Shown here in pieces: positions 33,793-45,000 of a stretch of 64,000 nucleotides of DNA. Location of the stretch: NCBI RefSeq assembly GCF_003473485.1, contig NC_053045.1:46604494-46668493 (forward strand), in the 5' to 3' direction. Origin of the DNA: Medicago truncatula. Its lineage: Eukaryota; Streptophyta; Magnoliopsida; Fabales; Fabaceae. How positions within the stretch are numbered: the stretch's first letter is position 1; every line of letters begins with the position of its first letter. The notes below the pieces were generated by a model. That model had not been told where the DNA came from. It ran no database searches and saw only the letters and a list, made by a program, of their open reading frames with translations. A program made the position numbers and the translations under genes.

Positions 33793-36105
33793 ATGGTTTC
33801 ACACATGGTGCACCAACCTTGTAATCTCCCTCATGCTTCCACAAACAAAGTAAGCACAATTCATCATCGTACAAACCACTACCTTATCCCTATTCATTTT
33901 ATGTCTGAAAACCCAAAGCCTTCAAAGGACCCACATGGAAGAAGATTAACCAAACCCCTTGCACTTACAGCCACAGAAACACAACAAAAACAACCCAACA
34001 TTCAACCACTCATTGATCTCTTAAAATCCTGCGAACAAAACGGGTCTCTGAAACAAGCGAATTGCATTCATGGGCATGTTTTAAAATCTGGTTTTGGTGA
34101 CAGAGACAACTTGGTGTTTTTGAATCATGTAGTTCATGCTTACTCAAAATGCAAGGATTATGATTCTGCTCGTAAGGTGTTTGATGGTATGTCTGAAAGA
34201 AATGTGTTTTCTTGGACTGTCATGATTGTTGCTTCAAACGAACATGGTTACTATCGTTACGCGTTGGAGCTTTTTTGTATGATGTTGGAACAGGGTTTGT
34301 TGCTTGATGGGTTTGCTTTCTCTGCTGTTTTGCAGTCTTGTGTTGGGTTAGATTCTGTTGTGTTTGGTGAGATGGTTCATGCCCAAGTTGTTGTTAGGGG
34401 TTTTCTTATGCATGCTGTTGTTGGGACATCTCTTCTTAACTTGTATGCGAAGTTAGGAATGTGTGAGTGTTCTGTTAACGTGTTTAACAACATGACAGAT
34501 GTAAACGATGTTTCTTGGAATGCAATGATTTCTGGGTTTACCTCAAATGGTTTATACTTACAAGCATTTGATTTTCTCATCAACATGATTGAAAATGGGG
34601 TGTCGCCTAATAAAACCACCTTTTTATGTATATCCAAGGCAGTTGGGCTTTTAGGTGACATTAACAGGTGTCATGAAGTTCACAGGTATGCTTATGAATG
34701 GGGATTGGATAGCAATACTTCAGTTGGAACAGCTCTTATTAATATGTACTCTAAGTGCGGGGTTCTGTGTGATGCGCGAGTTCTTTTTGACTCGAAGTTC
34801 GCGAATTGTCTGGTTAACGCACCTTGGAATGCAATGATCACGGGTTATTCACAAGCTGGTTGTCACCTTGAAGCTTTGGAAATGTTCACAAGAATGTGCC
34901 AAAATGATGTCAAACCAGATCTTTACACATTTTGTTGTGTGTTCAACTCAATTGCTGGTTTGAAGTGTTTGAAATCCTTAAAGGAGGCGCATGGGGTGGC
35001 TCTAAAATGTGGATTCGATGCGATGGAAATTAGTGTATTGAATGCCCTTGCCGATGCATATGTCAAATGTGAGTCTCTTGAAGCTGGAGAGAAGGTATTC
35101 TATAAAATGGAAAAGAAAGATATAGTATCTTGGACAACCATGGTGACTGCATATTGTCAATGTTCTGAGTGGGGGAAAGCCTTGGCTATCTTCTCACAGA
35201 TGTGCAACGAAGGCTTTGCACCGAATCATTTTACTTTTTCTAGTGTGATTACAGCATGCGGTGGTCTTTGTTTACTAGAATATGGCCAACAAATTCACGG
35301 TCTGATATGCAAGGCTAGCTTGGATGCTGAGTCATGCATTGAAAGTGCTCTAATTGACATGTACTCTAAATGCGGCAATCTAACAGAGGCAAAGAATATA
35401 TTTGAAAGGATATCTAACCCTGATACTGTTACTTGGACTGCAATTATATCCACTTATGCTCAACACGGTCTTGTTGAAGATGCCCTTCAACTCTTCAGAA
35501 AGATGGAACAGTCAGCTGTGAAAGCCAACGCTGTTACATTGTTATGTATCCTTTTCGCCTGTAGCCATGGAGGAATGGTGGAGGATGGTCTGGAAATTTT
35601 TAATCAAATGGAGGGCACCTATGGTGTGGTACCAGAAATGGAACATTATGCTTGTGTTGTCGATCTGTTAGGCCGCGTTGGCCGCTTGGATGAAGCAGTT
35701 GCATTTATCGATAAAATGCCGATTGAGCCGGATGAGATGGTTTGGCAGACTTTGTTAGGAGCATGTAGGATTCATGGAAATGCTGAATTAGGGGAGACTG
35801 CTGCTCAAAAGATTCTATCGACTCAACCAGAACCAGAACATTCTTCTACCTACGTTCTTTTGTCCAACACTTACATTGAATCAGGGTTACTTGAAGACGG
35901 AATTGGTTTGAGAGATGTCATGAAAGAACGAGGCATTAGAAAGGAACCAGGGTATAGTTGGATTTCTGTGAGAGGTGAGGTTCATAAGTTTTATGCTAGA
36001 GATCAACAGCATCCCCAGAAAGATAAAATCTACACAATGTTAGAAGAGTTGACTAGGCGTATTAAGCACATGCATTGTGAACCTGAGTTTAGTTTAATAT
36101 TCTAA
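33793..36105 (+). CDS. PLS-class PPR protein with E/E+ domain (770 aa)
   Basis: This single-exon gene encodes a plant PPR of the PLS subfamily, which specifies sites for organelle RNA editing. From about residue 70 the triplet pattern is regular: HGHVLKSGF, AYSKCKDYDSARKVFDGMSE, RNVFSWTVMI and so on, repeating through residue 640. The C-terminus has the E motif (YVLLSNTYIESGLLEDGIGL) and the E+ part (GYSWISVRGEVHKFYARDQQ), then ends without a DYW cytidine deaminase. It therefore probably needs a deaminase partner. The ATG at 33793 is the first of the frame; a second Met at residue 37 (33901) is a plausible alternative. Targeting cannot be told. I cannot name the Arabidopsis orthologue. Confidence 0.9.
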   Translation: MVSHMVHQPCNLPHASTNKVSTIHHRTNHYLIPIHFMSENPKPSKDPHGRRLTKPLALTATETQQKQPNIQPLIDLLKSCEQNGSLKQANCIHGHVLKSGFGDRDNLVFLNHVVHAYSKCKDYDSARKVFDGMSERNVFSWTVMIVASNEHGYYRYALELFCMMLEQGLLLDGFAFSAVLQSCVGLDSVVFGEMVHAQVVVRGFLMHAVVGTSLLNLYAKLGMCECSVNVFNNMTDVNDVSWNAMISGFTSNGLYLQAFDFLINMIENGVSPNKTTFLCISKAVGLLGDINRCHEVHRYAYEWGLDSNTSVGTALINMYSKCGVLCDARVLFDSKFANCLVNAPWNAMITGYSQAGCHLEALEMFTRMCQNDVKPDLYTFCCVFNSIAGLKCLKSLKEAHGVALKCGFDAMEISVLNALADAYVKCESLEAGEKVFYKMEKKDIVSWTTMVTAYCQCSEWGKALAIFSQMCNEGFAPNHFTFSSVITACGGLCLLEYGQQIHGLICKASLDAESCIESALIDMYSKCGNLTEAKNIFERISNPDTVTWTAIISTYAQHGLVEDALQLFRKMEQSAVKANAVTLLCILFACSHGGMVEDGLEIFNQMEGTYGVVPEMEHYACVVDLLGRVGRLDEAVAFIDKMPIEPDEMVWQTLLGACRIHGNAELGETAAQKILSTQPEPEHSSTYVLLSNTYIESGLLEDGIGLRDVMKERGIRKEPGYSWISVRGEVHKFYARDQQHPQKDKIYTMLEELTRRIKHMHCEPEFSLIF

Positions 36106-36844
36106 CCTATGAATTAAATTTATTGTTATAATAGTGCTTAAAACAATTAAGGAAAATATTGGGGTGGATAGAGGGGTCATCCATGCTTGTGATAAAAATA
36201 ATAGCATGATTGAAGTTGTGACAAAAACTGAGGTAACATGTGGCCAGCTATTGGTACAAATATAAAAATCAACTTGAGAAAACAGTGGTATTGCAATTGG
36301 TGTTTTACGATTTGGAAAGCAACATATGACAATCATTTTTTGTGTGACAATGTCATAGATGTGAGTGAAGAATTCACTGATTTTGCTTAAAGAAGTGGTC
36401 TTTACTTTGAATCTTCTTCTTCAATTAATCTCTCCCACTATTTAACCTATTTAACACTAAGTCATGTTGTGACAATGAACGTTATGTAGTGTAAAACGTA
36501 CTATTTTAGTTTCATGCTAAGTCAATAAGAAGTTATGTAACAAAGTTTAGCAGATAATTTAATGAGGGACAACTTTGGAGATACGTGATCATTCACTACA
36601 GGAAGAAAATAAAACACCTTTTTCTAGTGACATGAACACTCTTTTCATTTTCGTTACGTGCACGAGACATGTGATTGAGGGAAAGAAAGCAAATACACTA
36701 ACGATTCAAATGTATGATTGAGAGAAAGGAAGTTATAATAGACTAGGCACATTGTATCTATAGAAGCCAAACTAATTCACCGAAATTTATACCGGTGATT
36801 TTGAGAGAAACACAATAGTTATTAGTCATTACTTTATATTTAAC
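36106..36844. other. Intergenic DNA after the PPR gene
   Basis: It contains the 3' flank of the PPR gene. No feature is recognised. Confidence 0.4.
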
Positions 36845-36856
36845 AATGTTTATGTT

Positions 36857-37022
36857 GCTTTAACGAAGTAATTGGGTTCAAGTGGTTAATGAAACGGTAA
36901 AGGACAATTCTTGGTCAGACTTTACTTACCTTTCAGCCAAACTTCAAATCATTAGAGTCTCTTTGTCCTAGAAATCGGAGGATTAATACGAGGAAAAAAT
37001 ATTTAGTTGTCTTTGCCAAAAA
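36857..37022 (+). mobile_element. SINE-like element, 166 bp, 12-bp TSD
   Basis: A perfect 12-bp direct repeat AATGTTTATGTT flanks it at 36845-36856 and 37023-37034. The 5' part contains GTTCAAGTGGTTAATGAAAC, like a pol III box A, and TTGGTCAGACTTTAC further on, like a weak box B. The 3' end is TTTGCCAAAA, running into A. Size, A-tail and target duplication fit a tRNA-derived SINE. Confidence 0.6.
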
Positions 37023-37238
37023 AATGTTTATGTTAGATCAACAGCCATGCTGCTTCTATTGTGCCTAAAATAGTAATCCCAACAAAAAAATGTGTAATTT
37101 TGAGCTATGAACTAAAGCTCATTTAATCATCATTTTGTGAGATTTATTACCTCCTCTAATGTTAGCAATTTACTTTTGTTCTCTTAAAAGTAAGCAATTA
37201 TTATAGTATAAAGAGAGTAATATCAATTATTAATTTTA

Positions 37239-37928
37239 GGCTTAAATGCAATTTTACCTCCCATATTTTGATTGAATCTGAATTTTACCCCTCCTATTTT
37301 AAAACTCGGAATTTTACCCCTTCTATTTTGATTGAATCGGAATTTTGCCCCCTTTATTTTAAAACTCGGAATTTTACCCCCTCTATTTTACGTTTTTCAG
37401 AATTTTACCCCCTATTTTAAAATAAAGAACCAAAAAATACTAGAAAAATAAAGAAACGATTAAAAAATATTAATTTGGTAAAAAAATATAAGGAAAACAA
37501 GAAAACACAAAAAAAAAACTAAAAAATAGAAAAACAATGAAATTACAAGAAAAAAATCAATTAAGAATACATGAAAAAAACTAGTTTGCACCTCTAAATA
37601 TTTGCTATTTTCATGTATTTTCATACTAGTATTTTATTTTATTTTTAGAGATCATACCAATTTTATGCATTTTTTTCTTGTATTTTTTATTCATTTTTTT
37701 TAGTATTTTTTTGGTTTTATTTTTATTTTTTCATTAAAAAACATTTAATACAAATAATTAATTATGTGGATAAAATAGGGGGAGGGGGCAAAATCCTGAA
37801 AAACATAAAATAGGGGGGGTAAAATTCCAAATTCTAAAATAGGGGAGGCAAAATCTAGAATCAATAAAAATAGAGGGGGTAAAATTCAGATTCAATCAAA
37901 ATAGGGGGGGTAAAATTGCATTTAAGCC
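37239..37928. mobile_element. 690-bp Mutator-type MITE with internally repeated arms and 9-bp TSD
   Basis: The ends GGCTTAAATGCAATTTTACC and GGTAAAATTGCATTTAAGCC are perfect inverted repeats. Identical 9-bp target copies TTAATTTTA lie at 37230-37238 and 37929-37937. Each arm holds three to four variants of GAATTTTACCCC...CTATTTT repeats of about 40 bp. A short AT-rich centre with its own foldback lies between. Transcription through it would give a long hairpin. Confidence 0.85.
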
Positions 37929-37973
37929 TTAATTTTATTTTTGGAACGGAATATCAACTATAATGTAAGTATC

Positions 37974-38017
37974 AATCAAAGTATTTCTCAGTAACCAAAA
38001 AAAATCAAAGTATTTCT
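37974..38017 (+). mobile_element. Tail-only micro-insertion: CAGTAACC plus A6, 15-bp direct repeats
   Basis: AATCAAAGTATTTCT is repeated perfectly at 37974-37988 and 38003-38017. The 14-base insert is CAGTAACC followed by six A, the same tag as at 4278, 20633 and 58970. Confidence 0.75.
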
Positions 38018-38267
38018 TAACTCCATAATAGAGAGAGAAAAAAATCATATGTCGATCCTTAACTACAAGACAATGCTGAATGTGTAAATTCAAGTCGTTG
38101 TTCTAATACGTTTATCAACATCGTGATGGTTGTGCCATTCAAACCACTAAAATCAGGCGTATTTTGTCCACTCCACAAAAATAATAGAGGGGCACAATTT
38201 AAAAATATGAAAGAGTTCATTATTTCCCACATAAATGTTAAGAACCCAAATTACAAACAACTATTAA

Positions 38268-39521
38268 GTGTGTGTTTGGTTCCACGGTGTATGGAATTGA
38301 TTTTGAATGAATTGATTTTGTAAAATTGATTTTGGATAAAAGTGAGTTGAAGTTGAAGTGATTTATGTTTGGATACAATTAAAAAAAGTGATTTTAGTTT
38401 ATTAATGTTGTTTGGATAGATTGGATTGGAATTGCTTTTCTGTGAATAATTATTAAAATAAGTATTGGTGTAAGTTTTTTTTATGCAACAATATAGTGTA
38501 TGCATTTCATCTATAAAAAAAATACTCATTTGTGTGTGTGGATTTTTTATGTAGCAATATTTGTTAGATTATAGTTACTTTAATTTATATTGACTAGCGA
38601 AAAATTGGGTACTCATGTGTCCGTCTTTCGGCTCTTTTTATTGCATTAACTTTTAGAAATTATTAACGATGTTTTTTAATGAAATTTTAATTTGGATTAA
38701 AACTAAAAATATAAATGTTTGTTGTTTTCAACTTATAACAAACCAAACTAATCATAATTATATATCTCAATGACACCAACAATATAAAAAAATATATAAT
38801 CTTTTTTTAGTGACAAAAACGACAATCTTTATTATAGAAAAAAGACAGCAAAAAAATGCTGAGAGATGTTGTTTTCTTTATATATTTATATTGACTGTGC
38901 TCCTCTTAAGGTCTCAGGTTCGATTCCCTCTGGTGTCAATTTCGGTGGACAGGTCTATACAGAATTTTGCTTTGACTTAAAACGGACCTCCCGCAAGCAG
39001 GCGGTGGGATTGGTCCCCTTAATTGATCCTTGAATCGGATACGAGTTTTTAAAAAAATGACAACAACAAATTGTGCGCATAGCTCCATTAAAAACTTGAA
39101 AATAGATTAAATTAAACAATAATAGCATTAAATTATTATAGTTATTAAAATCAGAGTATTTAAATCATAAAAAAATATTAGTGTTTAAATAAAAAGCCAA
39201 AACTAATGAAGGAGAGAAAATAGAACGTGAAAAATAAGAACACACATTTCATACATGAAATAAAAATATCAGCCATTGTTTATTAAATATTGTGAAATTT
39301 AATGGAATGATTCTCAAAGAAAATAATAAAATAATCCAGCAGTATCAATAAAATGGAAACGCAATTCTCAGAAGCTACTCCCACCAACTTCAGATAGACG
39401 CAAGTTTAAAATCAAAATCACGATAAAACATGAATAGCCAAACATATGAATTTAATGATAAACTTGAGTTTGACAATTTGAACTCACGTTTGATGGTTTC
39501 TAACGTGAAACCAAACGAGTG
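38268..39521. mobile_element. AT-rich element with TTTGGTTYCAC ends (legume hAT-like MITE type)
   Basis: GTGTTTGGTTCCACGGTG at the left is mirrored by CACGTTAGAAACC...GTGAAACCAAACGAGTG at the right. The left arm has repeated AATTGATTTTG phrases; the right arm has TCTCAGAAGCTACTCCC. Both are features I associate with a widespread legume MITE. A tRNA-like SINE fragment lies inside. A clean target duplication was not found. Confidence 0.45.
38886..39058 (+). mobile_element. tRNA-derived SINE-like fragment
   Basis: CTCAGGTTCGATTCCCTC contains a perfect pol III box B (GGTTCGATTCC). It is followed by a GC-richer 3' body (CCCGCAAGCAGGCGGTGGG) and a T/A-rich end. No good box A is visible, so it seems 5'-truncated. 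Confidence 0.45.
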
Positions 39522-39529
39522 CTAAAAAG

Positions 39530-40660
39530 TTATAACTCCTTTTAATTTTCACTTTTGTTAGGATTTTACAAGAATGACATCTTATCACCTCCCTTTTCAC
39601 ATAATGCTACTACCTAATCATCATTGTCTGGGATTGAGTTGTTAGCCTTCTTCTGGTTTTGGTTAACTAACTTACTTACCTATGCTTTCAACTAACTTGC
39701 GGAAAGATTAAGCATGATGTGTTTAAAGCATTCCTATATTGACATGGACGTTATACCTAAGTTGATATCTTGCTAGCTACCCCTAACAAACAAGTCCATA
39801 TTAGTTCAACGAGGAAAGCAATATTGTAATATTTACTTATTTATTACATACACATATAAGCTTGCCTTGAACTGAAATTACTCTTGTACTACAATTGAGA
39901 GAGTTTGTGCAGTACAACACTTTGACATGGTGTGGCCTGAAAGGGATATACAATCGGAAAACTAAACTTATTTGTATTTGACATTTCAGAAGCTTCGAAA
40001 CTAGATTCAAAGTTTGTTTCGGTCAATGTAATTATTATATTCTTAGTCAGTTTTATATTTGGTTGATCATTAAGTACTACTCCATAATTTAATATTATAT
40101 GAACATAATATATTTTTGTTTGTCATGAACTTAATATATTTATTAATTCTATAGTTAGAATATAGATTATGTAAAAATATTACCAATGTGTCTACCTTTT
40201 AATGGTCCTATTTTTCCATTAGATCGTCCACTTTTTTGTCCAAATTGTATTGAAGTTCTTGTAAATCCAACATAAAAATGTAATATAAAGCATGAAAATA
40301 GTTAAAGTTATTGGGTGGAAAAAGTTGTTTTTATGTGGATACCACATCTGATAGTAAATTGGGTGGAAGATAAAATAGCCCATAGTTTTCTTTTATCTTT
40401 CTTTTAAAAAAGAAAATAGTTGTTTTCGTTTAGGTCAGTCCTTATAAGTGGAGTGTGTCTTCATTATCATTATCGATCATACTGCCATTGTTACGATAAG
40501 AGTTAGTGGAGAAAAATGTCATATTTCCAACAATATCTGTCTTGTACAATATAAAAGTATTTGGCTTTTATTCACCTTTCCCACTTTGACCAAAATAATA
40601 GAAGCTTGTTCATTCATTTATATATTATGATTGTTTACTTTTAATAGCAATTTTTTTTTT
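39530..40660. other. Intergenic AT-rich DNA
   Basis: No coding, RNA or repeat signal that I can support. Confidence 0.4.
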
Positions 40661-40666
40661 ATTATG

Positions 40667-40945
40667 GAACTTTCATTAACATTATGCATTCCACACGAAA
40701 TGAGATGAAGACCGTTGACGTAAGTTATTAAAAAGAACATATGGAAAAGATATACTAGTGCTCAATATTTTCTTCAAATTAAGATATTGAACACGACAAT
40801 TTCAATTGATACTTTGGCAGCAACATCCACCAGCTTCTTATTGTCTTCATTTCAAGTAGAACTTTGAAAGAAAGAAAAAAATCATTTCGTGTGGAATGCA
40901 TAATGTTAATGAAAGTTCAAGGACCTAAAAGAAAGAAAAAAATCA
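40667..40945. other. Patchwork scar: 37-bp inverted arms, permuted PPR fragment, repeated A-rich filler
   Basis: The arms 40667-40703 and 40882-40918 are perfect inverted copies (37 bp). Between them, 40811-40842 equals PPR bases 27598-27629, and 40843-40866 equals PPR bases 27580-27603. The order is swapped, with ACTTTG shared at both outer ends. The filler AAAGAAAGAAAAAAATCA occurs on both sides of the right arm, near 40867 and 40929. This looks like template-switching repair of a break. Confidence 0.8.
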
Positions 40946-42002
40946 GTAAACTCACTCGTAGGTGTTAGTTCCATCTTATATTATATATATAAAAATAAAA
41001 ATCTAAGCATAAGTAGAAGAAACAATAGTATAGGTGTTTGTCAAACTTGAAGAAAGAAAAAGTTCACATCAAAAGAAGGTTTGAGTTTCAGTTTCTGCTC
41101 AAAATATGTGATTATGATGATTAATAAAATCTCATTTATTTATAGTTAAAAAAAACAAACCGAAACCTTTTTTCCTCAATGAAAAAACTAACTGAATAAT
41201 ATGGTGTCAAAAGATTAGATAGTAACTGATTGAAACTTCTTTTCCTAAAAAAGAAAAAAAAATTAATGGATAGTATTGAAAGTATTATGTATAGTTTGTT
41301 GAGATATTTTAGCTACATAAAATATTAGAAATTAAATAAAATATTGATTGTGTTTGTTATACTACAAAAAAAATATTATGCTTGCTACATTTGTTAATAT
41401 TTAAATTTATTCTTATCTATTTGTTATTTGTTATGTTATTATTTATATTGAAAATTAAGTGCATTTTTAGAAAGTGAATATTGATTCCATACACAAGTAT
41501 TGACCTTCGTTTGACCAGCCGGAACATTTCAACAAAAAAGACGTATTGGTTACGCTTTTTCACATCAGAATAGGTTTGACGAAAAAACGATTAACGCGTG
41601 CGCTGCCTATCCAAGCCAAACACGCCCTCCGCCACAATGCAGTACAACAATACCACGTCTTATAAAAAGTAGTACAACGAAACGAACCCATTAGTACTTC
41701 AATACCCCAAGGGTATAATAGGAATTACATACCACAAAATCTCCCTCCATCTCAAATAATCCAATCTGTATCACCTTCCACTTTCGTTAAAAAATTGCTG
41801 TCTCCACCAAACACAATAATCTTATTCTTTTTTTTTTTTTTTTTAAATATTAGTCATATTGCTGTTTCACCATCTCCATCGGAAAACTCTTTTTTCTTTT
41901 CTTCCTTTTTTCTCTCCATTTTCTATTCACTTTTTTCTTTCCTCTTTAAATACATCTTTCTTATTTCCTTTCTCTCGTATTCACATTCTCTCTCTCCAAA
42001 TC
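40946..42002. promoter_or_regulatory. Upstream region and 5' UTR of the RAN1-type gene
   Basis: The 5' UTR probably includes the CT-rich stretch 41880-42000, a common leader feature, and a T-run of about 18 near 41830. CG-containing sequence at 41580-41640 is the least AT-rich part. No specific element is assigned. Confidence 0.4.
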
Positions 42003-45000
42003 ATGGCGCCGAGTATTCAACTAACTTCCGCCGGCGCCGGCGAAGATTCCGGCGATCTCGAAGATGTTCGCCTACTAGATTCCTACGATAAAAACGACGT
42101 CAACGACGACGGAACCAACCGGATTCAGGTCAGAATCACCGGTATGACATGCGCCGCTTGCTCTAACTCCGTTGAGGCCGCTCTCATGTCCGTCGACGGT
42201 GTAATTCAAGCCTCCGTCGCTTTACTTCAAAACAAAGCCGACGTCGTTTTTAATAGAAACCTCGTCAAGGTTTAACGCTAATTTTTCACCTTTTTTTTTT
42301 TTTTTTTTTTTTGAAATTGTGAAAGTGTTTGTTTAGTTACTGATTTTGGAAATTGTTGACTTGTTTAAACCCTAGGATGAAGATATTAAGAATGCAATTG
42401 AAGATGCAGGTTTTGAAGCTGAGATCTTACATGAACCGGTTTCAACCGGACCCAAACCGGTTGGAGATAGTACGGTGGTTGGACAGTTCACGATCGGTGG
42501 TATGACATGTGCGGCGTGTGTGAATTCCGTTGAAGGAATTTTAAACGATATCACCGGAGTAAAAAAAGCGGTGGTGGCTTTAGCTACTTCATTAGGTGAA
42601 GTTGAGTATGATCCAATCGTGATAAGTAAAGAAGATATTGTTACTGCAATTGAAGATGCTGGTTTTGAAGCTTCGTTTGTTCAGAGTACTAGTCAAGATG
42701 AGATTGTTTTAGGGGTTGTTGGTGTGTGTTCTTTGGTTGATGCTAGGGTTTTGGAAAGTATGCTTAGTGGTATGAAAGGGGTGAGGCAGTTTCGGTTTGA
42801 TCCTTTGTTGAGTGAGCTTAATGTTGTTTTTGATCCTCAAGTTCTTAGTTCTAGATCGTTGGTTGATGAGATACGTGTAGTTAGTAATGACAAATATACG
42901 TTGCATGTTAGAAGCCCTTATGCGAGAATGGCTTCTAAAGATGGTTCAGAGAGTTCGTCTATGTTTCGGCTTTTTATTACCAGCTTGCTTCTTAGTGTGA
43001 GTATCCCTTTAATCTATAGCCATATCTGTTCTTGTTATTTTGTTTCTTTATTTGTTTGATCGCATTATTTTGCTTCTCAGTGTAGATATAGAGATATAGT
43101 GAGTAGAGTTAAAAAATCATGTAGTTAGTAACTGCTTTAAACTCAAACCTTAAGGTGTTAGTGTAGAATGAACCATCCTTTCAGATTCTGCTGATGTAAG
43201 ACCTCTACAGATTTTTATGCTTCACAAGGTTGCATTAGTTCATACTCCATACAGAAATTTCATCTAAAGGAAGTAGTACTGTGTCATCTTTTTCTTCATA
43301 GAAACATGTAACTGAAGCTAAACAAGACTCTTCATTTTTAGAATTTGAGTGCATGTCTTATGTTGTTGTCCCTTATTTTTGTTTAGTTTCTTGTTTATTC
43401 TTTCCATGCTTTTGCATTGATTTGTGTTTGTTGCATTTGTGTCAGATTCCCCTCTTCTTCATGGGGGTAATTTGTCCTCATATCCCATTCATATACTCGT
43501 TATTACTTTGGAGATGTGGGCCTTTCCTCATGGATGATTGGTTGAAGTGGGCATTGGTGAGTGTCATTCAATTTGGGATTGGAAAGCGCTTTTACATAGC
43601 AGCTTTCAGAGCTCTCAGAAACGGTTCAACAAACATGGATGTCCTTGTTGCTTTGGGAACTACAGCTTCATATGTTTATTCTGTTTGTGCTCTTCTGTAT
43701 GGTGCTCTCACTGGATTTTGGTCTACAACATACTTTGAAACAAGTGCTATGCTTATAACATTTGTATTGTTGGGAAAGTATTTGGAATGTCTTGCCAAGG
43801 GAAAGACATCTGATGCCATTAAGAAGCTAGTAGAACTCACTCCTGCAACAGCTTTACTGGTTGTTAAAGACAAAGGTGCTTGACACTTTGATTTTATGTG
43901 CTTTGTTTTCTTAAGAAAATGGAGGGGAAACAGCTTATGTCCTGATTGTCTTATATTTAGGTTGAAATTAGTGATGGTTATTTAATTTATCATCTTAATT
44001 TCATCATAACATGAAATTATAACTTGCCAATATTTTTTCTTTTCTTTTCTAGATGGCAGACCTGTGGAAGAAAGAGAAATAGATTCCTTGCTTATTCAAC
44101 CTAGTGACACATTAAAAGTTCTGCCTGGTACAAAGATTCCTGCTGATGGTATTGTTACCTGGGGCTCAAGTTATGTAAATGAGAGTATGGTGACTGGTGA
44201 GTCTATACCTGTTTCGAAGGAGATCAATGCATCTGTCATTGGAGGTACCATCAATTTGCATGGTGTCCTTCACATTAAAGCTACCAAAGTAGGATCCGAT
44301 ACAGTTTTAAGTCAGATAATTAATTTGGTGGAGACGGCTCAGATGTCAAAAGCTCCCATTCAAAAGTTTGCTGATTATGTAAGTATTGTGGCCGTGCTCT
44401 TGGATGGTTTTTATGTTTTGTTATTGTTAAATGATAGTGTAAGCATTTTCGTGCACTGCCTACATTGCATAATATAGCCAATCCAAAGCTTGGAGAAAGA
44501 GGAGGGTTGTGATTAAAAAGTCTGCACCTAATATAAAACTCTGTTGAATCCTTGTGACATGGACTAGCAATGTGATGGTGTTCCCCGCCTAGTGGAAAAT
44601 ACTTCCATTTTTAGTTATTGTTGTTGTACCATGTATGCATTTTTACTTAGTTTGGATTCCATTCTTTGTGGTAAAGAAAGTTTTAGCTCGTGAATCAGTT
44701 TTGAAACTAGTGAAATGTTTTCTTGTAACTAAAAGACACAATGAGTTGCAAAGAGTCGGCATTTAGTTTTCCTGGACTGCTGTTCTGGAAAATGAAAATC
44801 TGAGTAGGCCTGTAGAGTCGGAACAATATTTTGATGCCTTACCCCTCTGATCGTTGGAGCTCCTTACATAAAATTATTCATAAATTTTAATTGTTATTGA
44901 TACCAATTATTTCAGGTTTAGCCTTCAGCCATAATTCAAACTCATGTTTATTTGCTTGCACATTATATTCTAATAGTAGTCAGTATATTAACATTATAAG

